From contig NZ_QJSP01000003.1 in the NCBI RefSeq assembly GCF_003217475.1, forward strand, positions 1 to 64,000: a stretch of DNA of 64,000 nt, in the 5' to 3' direction. Source of the DNA: Williamsia limnetica. GTDB taxonomy: Bacteria > Actinomycetota > Actinomycetes > Mycobacteriales > Mycobacteriaceae. Shown here one piece after another: positions 48,309-57,401 of this stretch. The position numbers and the translations under genes were made by a program. Position 1 is the stretch's first letter. Every line of letters starts with the position of its first letter. The notes below the pieces were generated by a model that was not told the DNA's origin, did not search any database, and saw nothing but the letters and a program-made list of their open reading frames with translations.

Positions 48309-49091
48309 ATGACCATGACGCGTATGCCGACCCTGTATCTGAGCCACGGGGCTCCCCCGTTGGTCGACGACGCCTTGTGGGTGTCCGAGTTGAAGCAGTG
48401 GTCCAAGGAGTTGCCCGTCCCCAAGGCGATCCTCATGGTGTCGGCACACTGGGAGTCCGCGCCGCTGACCATCGGCGCAACAGACCCCACTGTGCCCCTC
48501 ACATACGACTTCGGCGGGTTCGCGGAACACTACTATCGGGTCCGGTACGACGCTCCCGGCGCCGTCGAGCTCGCGGCCACGATCGCCGCGCTGATGCCGG
48601 ATCAGCAGGCAGTGCATCATGATTCGCACCGCCGGCTCGATCATGGCGCATACGTTCCGCTGACTGTCATGTACCCGGAGGCGCAGATCCCGGTCTTGCA
48701 GATCTCGTTGCCGACGCTCGACCCGGAGAAGTTGCTCGACCTGGGCCGACGACTTCGGCCGCTGAGGGATGAGGGCGTCCTGATCGTCGGGTCGGGGTTC
48801 ACCACGCACGGACTGCCATTCCTGCGCGATTGGCGACCTGATGCCGTCGCACCGACGTGGTCGAAAGAGTTCGACCTCTGGGCCGGCGAACGCTTCGCGG
48901 CCGGCGACGTGGATTCGCTGATCCGTTTTCAGACGCTGGCCCCGGGGATGCCCTATGCCCATCCCACCGCCGAGCACTGGTCGCCGCTGTTCGTCGCACT
49001 CGGTGCCAGCGACGACGCCGAACAGGCCGGCAAGCAGGTCATCGACGGCTTTTGGATGGGCCTGAGCAAGCGCAGCCTGCAACTGACCTAG
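48309..49091 (+). CDS. LigB/DODA-type extradiol dioxygenase
   Basis: A 260-residue class III extradiol dioxygenase of the DODA/YgiD type, which cleaves catechols such as DOPA using iron or zinc. The metal and catalytic His residues are in LYLSHGAPP, SAHWES, HHDSHRRLDHGAYVPL and GSGFTTHGL. Three Met codons lie close together (48309, 48315, 48324), and the first is listed. The much longer open frame upstream runs through the SDR and GNAT genes and is not coding. Confidence 0.87.
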   Translation: MTMTRMPTLYLSHGAPPLVDDALWVSELKQWSKELPVPKAILMVSAHWESAPLTIGATDPTVPLTYDFGGFAEHYYRVRYDAPGAVELAATIAALMPDQQAVHHDSHRRLDHGAYVPLTVMYPEAQIPVLQISLPTLDPEKLLDLGRRLRPLRDEGVLIVGSGFTTHGLPFLRDWRPDAVAPTWSKEFDLWAGERFAAGDVDSLIRFQTLAPGMPYAHPTAEHWSPLFVALGASDDAEQAGKQVIDGFWMGLSKRSLQLT

Positions 49092-49115
49092 TAGACCGCC
49101 CCGGGCCTCCCGATT

Positions 49116-49168
49116 TTGGTGGCTTCTGGCGAGCGTTTCCGCAGGTCGGCTTCGCCAGGACCCACCAA
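49116..49168. repeat. 53-bp intergenic inverted-repeat element, copy 2
   Basis: This is the second copy of the element at 42299-42351. The ends are TTGGTGG and CCACCAA, with inner GGCGA/TCGCC. It touches the stop codon of the tetR gene (49170) and follows the dioxygenase stop by 24 bases, again between convergent genes. Confidence 0.75.
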
Positions 49169-49169
49169 T

Positions 49170-49856
49170 TCAGGACTCGGAGGTCGCGTCGTCCTGCGGT
49201 TCGTTGGGTCCCACCAGGTGCGGATCGAGCTCGAGGTGCATCAACCCGTTCCAGCAGAGGTTGACCAGATGTGCCGCGACCACCTCTTTCGAGGGTTCCC
49301 GTACGTCGAGCCACCACTGTGCGGTGGCCGTCACCATCCCGACCAGCGCCTGGGCGTAGAGCGGGGCCAACGCCGGGTCGCGGTCACGGCGCTGGAAGTC
49401 ACTGGCCAGCAGGTGCTCGACCTGACTGATCGCGTCGGTGAGCAGACTGGAATAGCGGCCCGAATCCCCTGAGGTCGGGGTGCCTCTCACCAGAATCTGA
49501 AAGCCTTCGGTGCGGTCTTCCATGTAAGTCAGCAATGCAAGCGCAACTTGTTGAACGCGGTATCGGGATCTGTTCTTGGTCAGGGATGAGGTGACCATCT
49601 CCAACAGCGTTTCCATCTCGCGGTCGACGACCACGGCGTACAGCCCCTCTTTGCCGCCGAAATGTTCGTAGACAACAGGTTTCGAGACTCCTGCTCGCTG
49701 TGCGATCTCTTCGATGGACGTACCCTCGAAGCCGCGCTCGGCGAACAGTCCCCTGGCGACCTCGATGAGCTGGTGCCGACGTTGGGTACCGGTCATCCTC
49801 GCGCGCGGTGCGCGCTGGACCTTGTCTTCCTGTGCGGTGGGACGGTCGACTGTCAC
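49170..49856 (-). CDS. TetR regulator, Rv1019-like
   Basis: A 228-residue TetR/AcrR protein. The helix-turn-helix is SIEEIAQRAGVSKPVVYEHFGGKEGLYAV. Its C-terminal half and place between mfd and glmU correspond to Rv1019. GTG at 49854-49856 has AGGAGG seven bases upstream; another GTG directly before is too close to it. Longer versions lack a ribosome-binding site. Confidence 0.88.
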   Translation of the reverse strand: MTVDRPTAQEDKVQRAPRARMTGTQRRHQLIEVARGLFAERGFEGTSIEEIAQRAGVSKPVVYEHFGGKEGLYAVVVDREMETLLEMVTSSLTKNRSRYRVQQVALALLTYMEDRTEGFQILVRGTPTSGDSGRYSSLLTDAISQVEHLLASDFQRRDRDPALAPLYAQALVGMVTATAQWWLDVREPSKEVVAAHLVNLCWNGLMHLELDPHLVGPNEPQDDATSES

Positions 49857-50192
49857 CACTGTCCCTCCTGTTACGAACGCTGACCTGTGCGGCTCACTAT
49901 AGGCCGCACGTCGGTTCTGGATCCGAACCGGCAACTGCTCAACCGCGCTATCGGCAGTGTGCGCCGTTGACGAACTGCGTCAGGACATTGAGCGCCGATC
50001 GACTACGGGGACCTTAATCGCCCACATATCTGAGGCCGCCTCGGTGCTGCCCACCCGACCCGTTCGAGCAGGCAGCACCGTGCGCTTTCACACTATGGAG
50101 TTGTCAAGGTTGCATGCGCGGTCCCGGAGTGAGCCGGGTGCGACTGGGCCGAAAGTCTGTAGAGGTCAATCAGAGTCGTTCAGTAAGACGAT
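49857..50192. other. Intergenic region with a strong hairpin
   Basis: About 335 bases without a credible gene. CGGTGCTGCC (50042-50051) and GGCAGCACCG (50071-50080) form a perfect 10-bp stem, placed to end transcription coming from the DUF222 gene. The remainder should hold the promoter of the tetR gene, but no clear box was found. Confidence 0.5.
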
Positions 50193-51305
50193 TCAGGCGG
50201 CGAGCGTCATGGTTCTTCGGTTGTAGGCCGGTAACGGTCGCTGCTGTGGGTCCATCTCGACCGGGGGAATCAGCCACGGGTGCCCATCGGATCCCATGAT
50301 CACGTCCCCCTGCGTTTTATTGTTCGCTCGTGGGTTGGGCCTCATTGCGCGCTCTTCGCTCGTCACGTGGTCGCTGCGCGCCCGCGTTCCTCGCTGCATC
50401 GCCCGCGGCCCAACCCTTCGCTCACGGGCATCGAGGGTGATCGAGGTGAACGTCGAATCACACGCCAGCTCTGCTGCTGTTGCTTCGGTGATCGGGCCCA
50501 TCCACCGCAGCGACGCCAGGTCAGGGTGATCGGCTGGCACGGTCACAGTGACCTCGGTCCGCGGCGCGGACACCAAGCCTTGCCCGCCACCGCCGCAGTC
50601 GAGCAACTGATGCAACGCATCGGCCCTGGCCTGCGTCGGTGTACGCGCATCCGGGGACCCATCAGGCTCCGGACGTGGTTTCGACCAGAAGTCCAGGGCC
50701 GAGAACAACTTCTCCCCGATCTTTACGTCCAGGTCTAACCTCCCGACGCAGCGGCCGTCGCTACTGACCGCATAATCGAGGCTGTTCAGCGATGAATCTT
50801 CCGCGGGCGGTTTCCCGCCGGTCTCTGCGGCGTGTTCGTTACCCACAGCCCGGGCAGTGGCGCTGATCTCAGACGGCGGCGCTCCCGACACCGCCGCATT
50901 GAGCAACTGACTTTCGAACCCATACCGCTGGGCGTCGGTCACCGGCTCCACCGAGCGTCCCTCGATACCGGCCAAGCCTTTGACCACCGCGTCAACATGC
51001 TCGGACGACAGATACCCGTCGCGAGCCCATCCTGCTGTGCGATCCAAACCCGCAAGGCCGGCGCCGATCCGCACCCACCGCTGCGCCGACGCAGGTGCGG
51101 AACCATTGGCCTGCAACAACTTCGAGGTCGTTGACCCCGCCTTCCGCGCCAGGCCCAACTCGTCGATCACCGCCGCACACACCGACACCTGATGCTCGGT
51201 CGCATTGCGCAACGTGATCAGATTCCGAACCAGCGCCAACACTCCCGGCGCATCCCCTGGCACCGCCAGATCAACCAGCTCCGCCACTACCTTGCCTACG
51301 TCCAC
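50193..51305 (-). CDS. DUF222 protein lacking its HNH nuclease core
   Basis: A 370-residue member of the DUF222/13E12-repeat family. Residues 1-290 are a normal DUF222 region. The expected HNH endonuclease segment (GCxFPGCxRP...HHxxxW...LCRxHH) is absent. In its place is an Arg-rich stretch of about 42 residues, after which the usual family C-terminus resumes (IMGSDGHPWLIPPVEMDPQQRPLP). The DNA in the gap holds a 10-bp inverted repeat. The frame stays open, so a protein may be made, but nuclease activity is not expected. GTG at 51303-51305 has GAGGGGG upstream. Confidence 0.75.
   Translation of the reverse strand: MDVGKVVAELVDLAVPGDAPGVLALVRNLITLRNATEHQVSVCAAVIDELGLARKAGSTTSKLLQANGSAPASAQRWVRIGAGLAGLDRTAGWARDGYLSSEHVDAVVKGLAGIEGRSVEPVTDAQRYGFESQLLNAAVSGAPPSEISATARAVGNEHAAETGGKPPAEDSSLNSLDYAVSSDGRCVGRLDLDVKIGEKLFSALDFWSKPRPEPDGSPDARTPTQARADALHQLLDCGGGGQGLVSAPRTEVTVTVPADHPDLASLRWMGPITEATAAELACDSTFTSITLDARERRVGPRAMQRGTRARSDHVTSEERAMRPNPRANNKTQGDVIMGSDGHPWLIPPVEMDPQQRPLPAYNRRTMTLAA
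50332..50416. repeat. Inverted repeat inside the DUF222 gene
   Basis: GGGTTGGGCC (50332-50341) and GGCCCAACCC (50407-50416) are perfect inverted repeats 65 bases apart. They occupy exactly the part of the gene where the HNH core should be. This may be a small hairpin element or the scar of a rearrangement. Confidence 0.6.
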
Positions 51306-51745
51306 CGCGACCCCCTCGCGTCCGATCGATCGATTACGACCAACCTTACCGGCTCGAACACATGTTCGCAACCATATGAACAGACGAATGATATTGGTGC
51401 GCAGCGAGTTACGTAGTTGTGCTCACGAGTAAGTCAGCAGCACAGCACTTTCAGTGCAAGAATATCAACACCCTAGGACAACTGGCTTATCCGCCGACCC
51501 CCTGAACACGTTGGACACCGAAGGCTGCCGAGAAGGCCGACCGATCGAATTAGGCTCGCACTCAACGAATTCAATGAGTTCAACGAACTCAACGACACGC
51601 TAGGCGGCGATAAGGGCACGCTCGGCGTCAGCAAAGGCACGATCGGCGACAACAGGGGCACGATCGGCGGGCGCTGCTGCGAGCCCCACCGGTCAGAACG
51701 CTAGGGACCGTCCATCCAGATACCCGGCTCACCGTTCGGGCCCGG
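51306..51745. other. Intergenic region between DUF222 and truncated ORF
   Basis: About 440 bases, more AT-rich than the surroundings near 51370-51480. No gene with start and ribosome-binding site was found. Its main content is the nested tandem repeat block at 51564-51677. The last 70 bases are unremarkable. Confidence 0.45.
51564..51677. repeat. Nested 9-bp and 21-bp tandem repeats
   Basis: Four 9-base units (AACGAATTC, AATGAGTTC, AACGAACTC, AACGACACG) run from 51564 to 51599. They pass into four 21-base units that begin at 51594, 51615, 51636 and 51657 with G(A/G)CAC and contain GCTCGGCG/GATCGGCG. Both periods are multiples of three, and both strands are open across the block. Read forward it would give NEFNEFNELNDT then GTLGVSK/GTIGDNR units. 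No start codon serves the forward frame. Confidence 0.7.
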
Positions 51746-52099
51746 CTAGCACAGCAGAGCCTGTCCCTCCGGGGTGCGAGCCGTCGCCTGGGTTGCCGGA
51801 TCGCACTGACCTCCGAGTTGGCCGGGTCCTGATGATGGCGCGATGTTTACCCACCTGTAGCCGCCGTTGGCGCCCATGTACTGACAGACGAGTTCAGTTC
51901 CTGAGGCATCGAATCCCACATAGCCAGGGGTATCGCACGTTGCGCCGAGGGCTGCTGCAATCTCCTCGACCGTGGGCTCCGCGACTGGCGGGACGATCGG
52001 GGGTGGCACCGGTGCTTGCTCAGTCACCGTCTCGGTCACCGGCGGGGGCAGGGTGACCGTGGTGATCGATGCTGTCCGCAAGTCCGTTCTCGAGGACAA
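51746..52099 (-). CDS. Probable C-terminal remnant of an exported protein
   Basis: Up to 117 residues: a Pro/Val/Thr-rich linker (TVTLPPPVTETVTEQAPVPPP) and then a small Cys-containing domain with four Cys (ATCDTPG, LVCQYMG, GGQCDPA, ALLC). Actinobacterial secreted or membrane-anchored proteins have this layout, but no signal or transmembrane helix precedes it and only a TTG start is available. The frame runs back into the tRNA-Gln gene, so the N-terminal part seems lost. It may not be expressed. Confidence 0.5.
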   Translation of the reverse strand: MSSRTDLRTASITTVTLPPPVTETVTEQAPVPPPIVPPVAEPTVEEIAAALGATCDTPGYVGFDASGTELVCQYMGANGGYRWVNIAPSSGPGQLGGQCDPATQATARTPEGQALLC

Positions 52100-52124
52100 T
52101 TTCTGGTCTTCACCAGCGTGTTTG

Positions 52125-52196
52125 CTCCGCCACCAGGACTCGAACCTAGAATACCTGAACCAAAATCAGGAGTGTTGCCGATTACACCATGGCGGA
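52125..52196 (-). tRNA. tRNA-Gln (anticodon TTG)
   Basis: A 72-nt cloverleaf on the minus strand: acceptor TCCGCCA/TGGCGGA with discriminator G, D stem GTGT/ACAC, anticodon stem CCTGA/TCAGG with loop TTTTGGT, and T arm CTAGG-TTCGAGT-CCTGG. Anticodon TTG (plus strand 52161-52163) reads CAA. CCA is not encoded. Its 3' end faces the DUF222/repeat region. Confidence 0.92.
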
Positions 52197-52263
52197 TTGT
52201 GCAAAACGATTGTGCCACGAGTGGTGGGTGCGCGAGAACACGCACCCACCACTCGTCTGCGAA

Positions 52264-53019
52264 TCAGTCTTTCGGGCCACCCGCAACGTAGATGACCTGG
52301 CCTGACACAAAGCCCGCCCCCTCGCTGACGAAGAACGCCGCGGTGTTGGCGATGTCGTCGGGCTGGCCGACGCGTGCGACCGGGATCTGCGAGGCAGCAG
52401 CCGCTTTGAAGTCCTCGAACGAGACGCCGACGCGTTCCGCGGTGGCGGCTGTCATCTCGGTCTCGATGAACCCCGGCGCGATTGCGTTGGCGGTGACGCC
52501 GAACTTGCCCAGTTCGATGGAGAGAGTCTTGGTGAAGCCCTGCATTCCGGCTTTGGCTGCCGAGTAGTTGACCTGTCCGCGATTGCCCTGCGCCGAGGTG
52601 CTCGACAGGTTGACCACGCGACCGAACTTGGCGGCGACCATGTACTGCTGCACGGCGCGCGTCATCAGGAACGCACCACGCAGGTGGACGTTCATGACGG
52701 CATCCCAGTCCGACACCGGCATCTTGAACAGCAGGTTGTCCCGGGTGATACCCGCGTTGTTGATCAGTACCGTCGGATCGCCCAGTTCGTTGGCGATCTT
52801 CTCGACTGCGGCGGCAACAGAGTCTTCGTCGGAGACGTCGGCGCCCACTCCGAGCGCCCGGCCACCGGCGTCGGTGATCGCCTTGACGGTGTCAGCGGTG
52901 CTGGCCTCGTCGAGATCCAGGACCGCGATCGCCAGACCATCAGCAGCCAACTTCTTGGCTATCGCGGCCCCGATCCCTCGCGCCGAACCGGTGACTATCG
53001 CTGTTCTCTGCTCGCTCAC
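52264..53019 (-). CDS. 3-oxoacyl-ACP reductase FabG-like SDR
   Basis: A 251-residue SDR. Cofactor motif TGSARGIG (10-17), NNAGIT, Ser in LSSTSAQGN and YSAAK form the catalytic set. GPSD-like AGGPKD ends the chain. It resembles FabG-type beta-ketoacyl reductases (NADPH-dependent), though an acetoacetyl-CoA reductase role is also possible. GTG at 53017-53019 has AAGGAG five bases upstream. It is divergent from glmU and adjacent to tRNA-Gln. Confidence 0.88.
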   Translation of the reverse strand: MSEQRTAIVTGSARGIGAAIAKKLAADGLAIAVLDLDEASTADTVKAITDAGGRALGVGADVSDEDSVAAAVEKIANELGDPTVLINNAGITRDNLLFKMPVSDWDAVMNVHLRGAFLMTRAVQQYMVAAKFGRVVNLSSTSAQGNRGQVNYSAAKAGMQGFTKTLSIELGKFGVTANAIAPGFIETEMTAATAERVGVSFEDFKAAAASQIPVARVGQPDDIANTAAFFVSEGAGFVSGQVIYVAGGPKD

Positions 53020-53175
53020 ATCAACTCCTTTGTCGAAGAAACCCGGATCAATCGCCGCAGACACCGTGAGCATCCCGCCAGGTGTCGCAGGCGAACCCCA
53101 CCAGTTGTATCAAGTGCCCTCCGGAGGTGCGTAGGATCGGGCCGTTCCCCCGCTTCCAACCGGCAAGGGAGTCCT

Positions 53176-54699
53176 ATGTCCGTGGCAACCCAGTCCGCGG
53201 CAACCGCGTCTGTCGCACCCCGTTCAGGGCCGACCGCCGTCCTCGTCCTCGCGGCGGGCGCCGGCACCCGGATGAAATCGGCGACCCCGAAAGTTCTGCA
53301 CGAAATCGGCGGGCGTTCACTGCTCTCCCACGCGCTGCATGCGGCCGCCGACATCGAGCCCGATCACCTGGTGGTGGTAGTCGGCCACGATCGCGAAAAA
53401 GTCGGCGCGGCCTGCGCAGACGTGGCCGCCACCCTCGATCGCGACGTCCTGACGGCGGTCCAAGAGCAACAGAATGGCACCGGCGACGCTGTGCGCGCGG
53501 GGCTGGCCTCCCTGCCCGCCGACTTCGACGGCACCGTCCTCGTCACAGCTGCTGACGTCCCACTGCTCGACGGCCCCACATTGCGGGATCTGATCGCCGC
53601 CCACACCACGTCGCCTGCCGCCGCCGTGACGGTGCTGACCTCCACCGCTGCCGACCCGACGGGCTACGGCCGGGTGCTGCGTACCCAGGACGGCGCCGTG
53701 ACGGCCATCGTCGAGCAAAAGGACGCTACGGAGCAGCAGCGCCGGATCACCGAGGTCAACTCCGGGGTCTACGCCTTCGACGCCCGCAACCTGCGTGGGG
53801 CGCTCGCTGAGTTGTCCCCCGACAACGCCCAGCACGAGCTCTATCTCACCGACGTCGTCGAGATCGCGAACCGCCACTCGAAGGTGGTGCGCGCCAAACA
53901 TATTGTCGACGCCGCGCTGGTGGCCGGCTGCAACGACCGGTTGCAGCTTTCCGACCTCGGAGCCGAGCTCAACCGCCGCACCCTTGCGCGCCACATGCTC
54001 GCGGGTGTCACGATCATCGACCCCACCAGCACCTGGATCGACGTCGATGTCGTCATCGCGGCAGACGTCACCATTCTGCCCGGAACGCAGTTGCACGGCG
54101 GGACGAGTATCGAGACGGACGCGCGGATCGGCCCGGACAGCACCTTGACCGACGTGACGGTGGGGGCAGGAGCCACGATCATCCGTACGCAGGCCAGCGA
54201 GTCGGTGATCGGCGCGGGCACGCAAGTCGGTCCGTTCGCCTTCCTGCGCCCGGGAAGCGTGCTCGGTGACGACGGCAAGATCGGCACGTTCGTCGAGACC
54301 AAGAACTCCGACATCGGGCGCGGGGCCAAGGTTCCCCACCTGACCTATGTCGGCGACGCCACCATCGGCGAGGGCACGAACATCGGTGCGTCCAGTGTCT
54401 TCGTCAACTACGACGGCGTGAACAAGACCCGGACCGTGATCGGAAAGCACTGTCGCACCGGCTCGGACACCATGTTCGTCGCGCCACTCAACGTCGGTGA
54501 TGGCGTTTACACCGGAGCAGGTACGGTTCTCACGCAGGATGTGCCCGCAGGCGCCTTGGCGGTCTCCGGCGGCAAACAACGAAATATCGACGGCTGGGTG
54601 CAATCCAAGCGACCCGGTACGCCCTCAGCCCGGGCCGCTGCCGAAGCACTCGACGCACCACTTGCCGAGAACAAGCAACCAGAAAGAGACACCCAGTGA
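53176..54699 (+). CDS. glmU: Bifunctional UDP-GlcNAc pyrophosphorylase / GlcN-1-P acetyltransferase
   Basis: A 507-residue enzyme that makes UDP-GlcNAc for peptidoglycan. The N-terminal nucleotidyltransferase has [20 protein letters not shown], and the C-terminal left-handed beta-helix shows hexapeptide repeats with the acetyltransferase region [24 protein letters not shown] at 53176 follows AAGGGAGTCCT. The stop overlaps the start of prs by four bases (GTGA). Confidence 0.97.
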   Translation: MSVATQSAATASVAPRSGPTAVLVLAAGAGTRMKSATPKVLHEIGGRSLLSHALHAAADIEPDHLVVVVGHDREKVGAACADVAATLDRDVLTAVQEQQNGTGDAVRAGLASLPADFDGTVLVTAADVPLLDGPTLRDLIAAHTTSPAAAVTVLTSTAADPTGYGRVLRTQDGAVTAIVEQKDATEQQRRITEVNSGVYAFDARNLRGALAELSPDNAQHELYLTDVVEIANRHSKVVRAKHIVDAALVAGCNDRLQLSDLGAELNRRTLARHMLAGVTIIDPTSTWIDVDVVIAADVTILPGTQLHGGTSIETDARIGPDSTLTDVTVGAGATIIRTQASESVIGAGTQVGPFAFLRPGSVLGDDGKIGTFVETKNSDIGRGAKVPHLTYVGDATIGEGTNIGASSVFVNYDGVNKTRTVIGKHCRTGSDTMFVAPLNVGDGVYTGAGTVLTQDVPAGALAVSGGKQRNIDGWVQSKRPGTPSARAAAEALDAPLAENKQPERDTQ

Positions 54700-55676
54700 C
54701 CTGGACCACGACAGACAACCAGAAGAGCCTGATGCTGTTCTCTGGTCGCGCACATCCCGAACTGGCCGACGCCGTCGCCCGCGAGCTCGACATCAAGGTG
54801 ACCCCGCAGACCGCGCGCGACTTCGCCAACGGCGAAATCTTCGTGCGCTTCGAGGAGTCGGTCCGCGGTTCCGATGCGTTCGTGTTGCAGAGCTGCCCGG
54901 CACCGCTGAACAAGCACCTGATGGAACAGCTGATCATGATCGACGCGCTCAAGCGCGGATCGGCCAAGCGCATCACCGCGATCCTGCCGTTCTACCCATA
55001 CGCTCGCCAGGACAAGAAACACCGTGGCCGCGAACCGATTTCGGCTCGCCTGGTCGCGGATCTGCTCAAGACCGCCGGCGCTGACCGCATCATCACCGTC
55101 GACCTGCACACCGACCAGATCCAGGGCTTCTTCGACGGTCCGGTCGACCACATGCATGCCCAGGGTCAGCTCGCCGAATACGTCAAGGACAAGTACGGCA
55201 CCAAAGACATCACCGTCGTCTCCCCCGATTCCGGCCGGGTGCGCGTCGCCGAGAAGTGGGCCGACGCACTCGACGGGGCGCCACTGGCATTCATCCACAA
55301 GACCCGTGACCCCCTGGTCCCCAACCAGGTCAAGTCGAATCGCGTGGTCGGCGACGTCGAAGGCCGTACCTGTGTCCTGATCGACGACATGATCGACACC
55401 GGCGGCACCATCGCCGGAGCGGTCAAGGTCCTCAAAGACGCCGGAGCCGGCGACGTCGTCATCGCCACGACTCACGGTGTGTTCTCCGACCCGGCCGCCG
55501 AGCGTCTCGCCAACTGCGGCGCACGCGAGGTCATCGCCACCGACACCCTGCCGATCGGCCCGGACAAGCAGTTCGAGAATCTGACCGTGCTCTCGATCGC
55601 ACCACTGCTGGGTCGGACGATCCGCGAGGTCTTCGAAAACGGTTCGGTGACCAGCCTTTTCAACGGTAACGCGTAG
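54696..55676 (+). CDS. prs: Ribose-phosphate pyrophosphokinase
   Basis: A 326-residue PRPP synthase for nucleotide, His, Trp and arabinogalactan-precursor synthesis. It has the ATP-site segments [16 protein letters not shown] and [16 protein letters not shown], the flag region, and the PRPP loop [19 protein letters not shown] start at 54696 is coupled to the glmU stop, as in mycobacteria. Confidence 0.97.
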   Translation: MTWTTTDNQKSLMLFSGRAHPELADAVARELDIKVTPQTARDFANGEIFVRFEESVRGSDAFVLQSCPAPLNKHLMEQLIMIDALKRGSAKRITAILPFYPYARQDKKHRGREPISARLVADLLKTAGADRIITVDLHTDQIQGFFDGPVDHMHAQGQLAEYVKDKYGTKDITVVSPDSGRVRVAEKWADALDGAPLAFIHKTRDPLVPNQVKSNRVVGDVEGRTCVLIDDMIDTGGTIAGAVKVLKDAGAGDVVIATTHGVFSDPAAERLANCGAREVIATDTLPIGPDKQFENLTVLSIAPLLGRTIREVFENGSVTSLFNGNA

Positions 55677-55686
55677 GAGTTCGCAC

Positions 55687-56028
55687 ATGGCTGCGACGAT
55701 CTATCACAATCCGAAGTGCTCGACGTCGCGTAAGACGCTGCAACGCATGCGCGATGCAGGGATCGAGCCGACGATCGTCAAATACCTTCAGACGCCGCCG
55801 AGCCGGAGCGAACTGGAGAAGATGATCTCCGACGCCGGGATCGAGGTCCGCCAAGCGGTACGCACACGCGAGGCGCTGTACAAAGACCTCGATCTCGCCG
55901 ACGCCTCCGACGATCAGTTGCTGGACGCGATGACCGCCAACCCGATCCTGATCGAGCGGCCCTTCGTCGTCACCGACAAGGGCACCCGGCTCACGCGGCC
56001 GGTCGAATCGGTCGACGAGATCTTGTAG
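55687..56028 (+). CDS. arsC: ArsC-type arsenate reductase (glutaredoxin family)
   Basis: A 113-residue thioredoxin-fold protein of the ArsC/Spx family. Cys11 in HNPKCSTSRK is the catalytic residue and the downstream Arg residues (REALYKDL, IERPFVV) fit arsenate binding. It lies 10 bases after prs with a TAGGAGTT ribosome-binding site, so it is in the glmU-prs operon, as in related genomes. Arsenate reduction is a family inference. Confidence 0.9.
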   Translation: MAATIYHNPKCSTSRKTLQRMRDAGIEPTIVKYLQTPPSRSELEKMISDAGIEVRQAVRTREALYKDLDLADASDDQLLDAMTANPILIERPFVVTDKGTRLTRPVESVDEIL

Positions 56029-56045
56029 GGAGCGGTCCGTCTGCC

Positions 56046-56525
56046 CTATCCGCCGAACGGCGCGATGGCGGTCAAGGTCGGCTTCGACAGCCGTCGCTGC
56101 AGTCGCGGCACAGCGATGGCTGCGAGTCCCCGTAGCGCGCCCTTCGTCATGTCGAAGAAGTCGAAGTAGTCTCGCCACACGGTGACCAGGCCATTCTCGA
56201 CCTCGAACCGGCCACACACCCAGAATTGCATCGAGAACCGGCCGAAGGTGAGTTCATCGATGCGTTCGGTCAGCACGACGGGGCCGTCGCTCGTGACGTT
56301 GATGAATTCGACGCCGAAATCTGCGCGCGGGTTCTCCATCACCTTGAGAACCTTCGCGACGCGGGCCTTACCGCGGATCGTCGAGACCCCGACGTTGGTG
56401 TACAGGATGTCGGGGTGCGCCAGTTCCATCGCGGCGTCGAGGTCCCCTAGTGCGAACAACTCGAGGAACGATCGGGCGACCTCGGCTTCGGTTCTGTCGG
56501 TCTCTGTGTCGAATGCGTCTGCCAT
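56046..56525 (-). CDS. Limonene-1,2-epoxide hydrolase-like (SnoaL fold) protein
   Basis: A 159-residue protein of the NTF2/SnoaL-like limonene-epoxide hydrolase group (EphG type). The catalytic Asp-Arg-Asp set probably lies in LTERIDEL and TVWRDYFDFFD. A small helical tail with basic residues follows from 130. It is convergent with arsC. Epoxide hydrolysis is likely but the substrate is unknown. Confidence 0.75.
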   Translation of the reverse strand: MADAFDTETDRTEAEVARSFLELFALGDLDAAMELAHPDILYTNVGVSTIRGKARVAKVLKVMENPRADFGVEFINVTSDGPVVLTERIDELTFGRFSMQFWVCGRFEVENGLVTVWRDYFDFFDMTKGALRGLAAIAVPRLQRRLSKPTLTAIAPFGG

Positions 56526-56768
56526 ACCGGCGACGCTACCTGCCGGGGCAAGGTTGTTGTCGCCGAGTGGTTCGCGGCCCGTCCATCAGCGCGAATCGGA
56601 GCTGCGGCGCAGGTGCGGTATAGTTTGGCCCGTTGTCTCGGCGAGGGTGACCTGTGGTCACCGTGATCGGCGCGGCGTGGTCTTCCTCGCAGGGTGGACT
56701 GTGGCTGTCACCGATATATGCCGTGACCCGCAGAACTCAGACCCGCATCACCAGAGGAGACATCCACC

Positions 56769-57401
56769 ATGGCATCTGCCAATCAGGCCAGCGTCATCAA
56801 CGTCGCGCTTCGCACCGAAAGCGGAAAAGGTGCTTCACGCCGCGCCCGCCGCGAGGGCAACGTGCCCGCCGTGCTCTACGGCCACGGCTCCACCCCTCGC
56901 CACCTGCTCGTCCCGGCCCGCGACTTCGCAGCCGTCCTGCGTAACAACGGCCTCAACGCCGTCGTCGACCTCAAGATCGAGGGCGAAGGCGAGCAGCTCG
57001 CGCTGACCAAGCAGGTCGACGTGCACCCGATCCGCAACTACATCGAGCATGCCGACTTCGTCGTCATCACCCGCGGTGAGAAGGTGACCGTCGAGGTCGC
57101 GATCGTGACCGAGGGCGACGCCGCTCCGGGCAACCTGGTCACCCAGGACGCCAGCTTCGTGGAGATCGAAGCCGACGTGCTCTCGATCCCGGAGCAGATC
57201 GTCGTGTCGGTCGAAGACGCCGTCGCCGGGTTCTCCGTCACCGCCGCAGAACTCACGCTGCCCGAAGGCGTGACCCTGGTGTCCGATCCCGAGACGCTCA
57301 TCGTGGCCGTCAACGAGGCCCAGAAGGCCGAGACCGAGTCCGACGCCGACCCTGAGGCTCCGGCCGCAGAGGGCGAAGAGGCCCCCGCCGAGAGCGAGTA
57401 G
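56769..57401 (+). CDS. rplY: 50S ribosomal protein L25 / general stress protein Ctc
   Basis: A 210-residue L25/TL5/Ctc protein that binds 5S rRNA. Residues 1-95 form the L25 domain ([18 protein letters not shown]), residues 95-185 the TL5 C-terminal beta domain, and the tail is Glu/Ala-rich. ATG at 56769 follows GAGGAGA. TATAGT at 56619-56624 may be the -10 box of its promoter. The stop abuts that of the convergent EamA gene. Confidence 0.95.
   Translation: MASANQASVINVALRTESGKGASRRARREGNVPAVLYGHGSTPRHLLVPARDFAAVLRNNGLNAVVDLKIEGEGEQLALTKQVDVHPIRNYIEHADFVVITRGEKVTVEVAIVTEGDAAPGNLVTQDASFVEIEADVLSIPEQIVVSVEDAVAGFSVTAAELTLPEGVTLVSDPETLIVAVNEAQKAETESDADPEAPAAEGEEAPAESE

Noticed and set aside
51473-51661. 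A 62-codon Leu/Pro/Ser-rich minus-strand gene over the tandem repeats
   Set aside because: There is no ribosome-binding site, and the composition follows directly from the repeat units; listed only as a repeat.
51564-51677. CRISPR array
   Set aside because: The units are contiguous and imperfect without unique spacers of constant size, and no cas genes are present.
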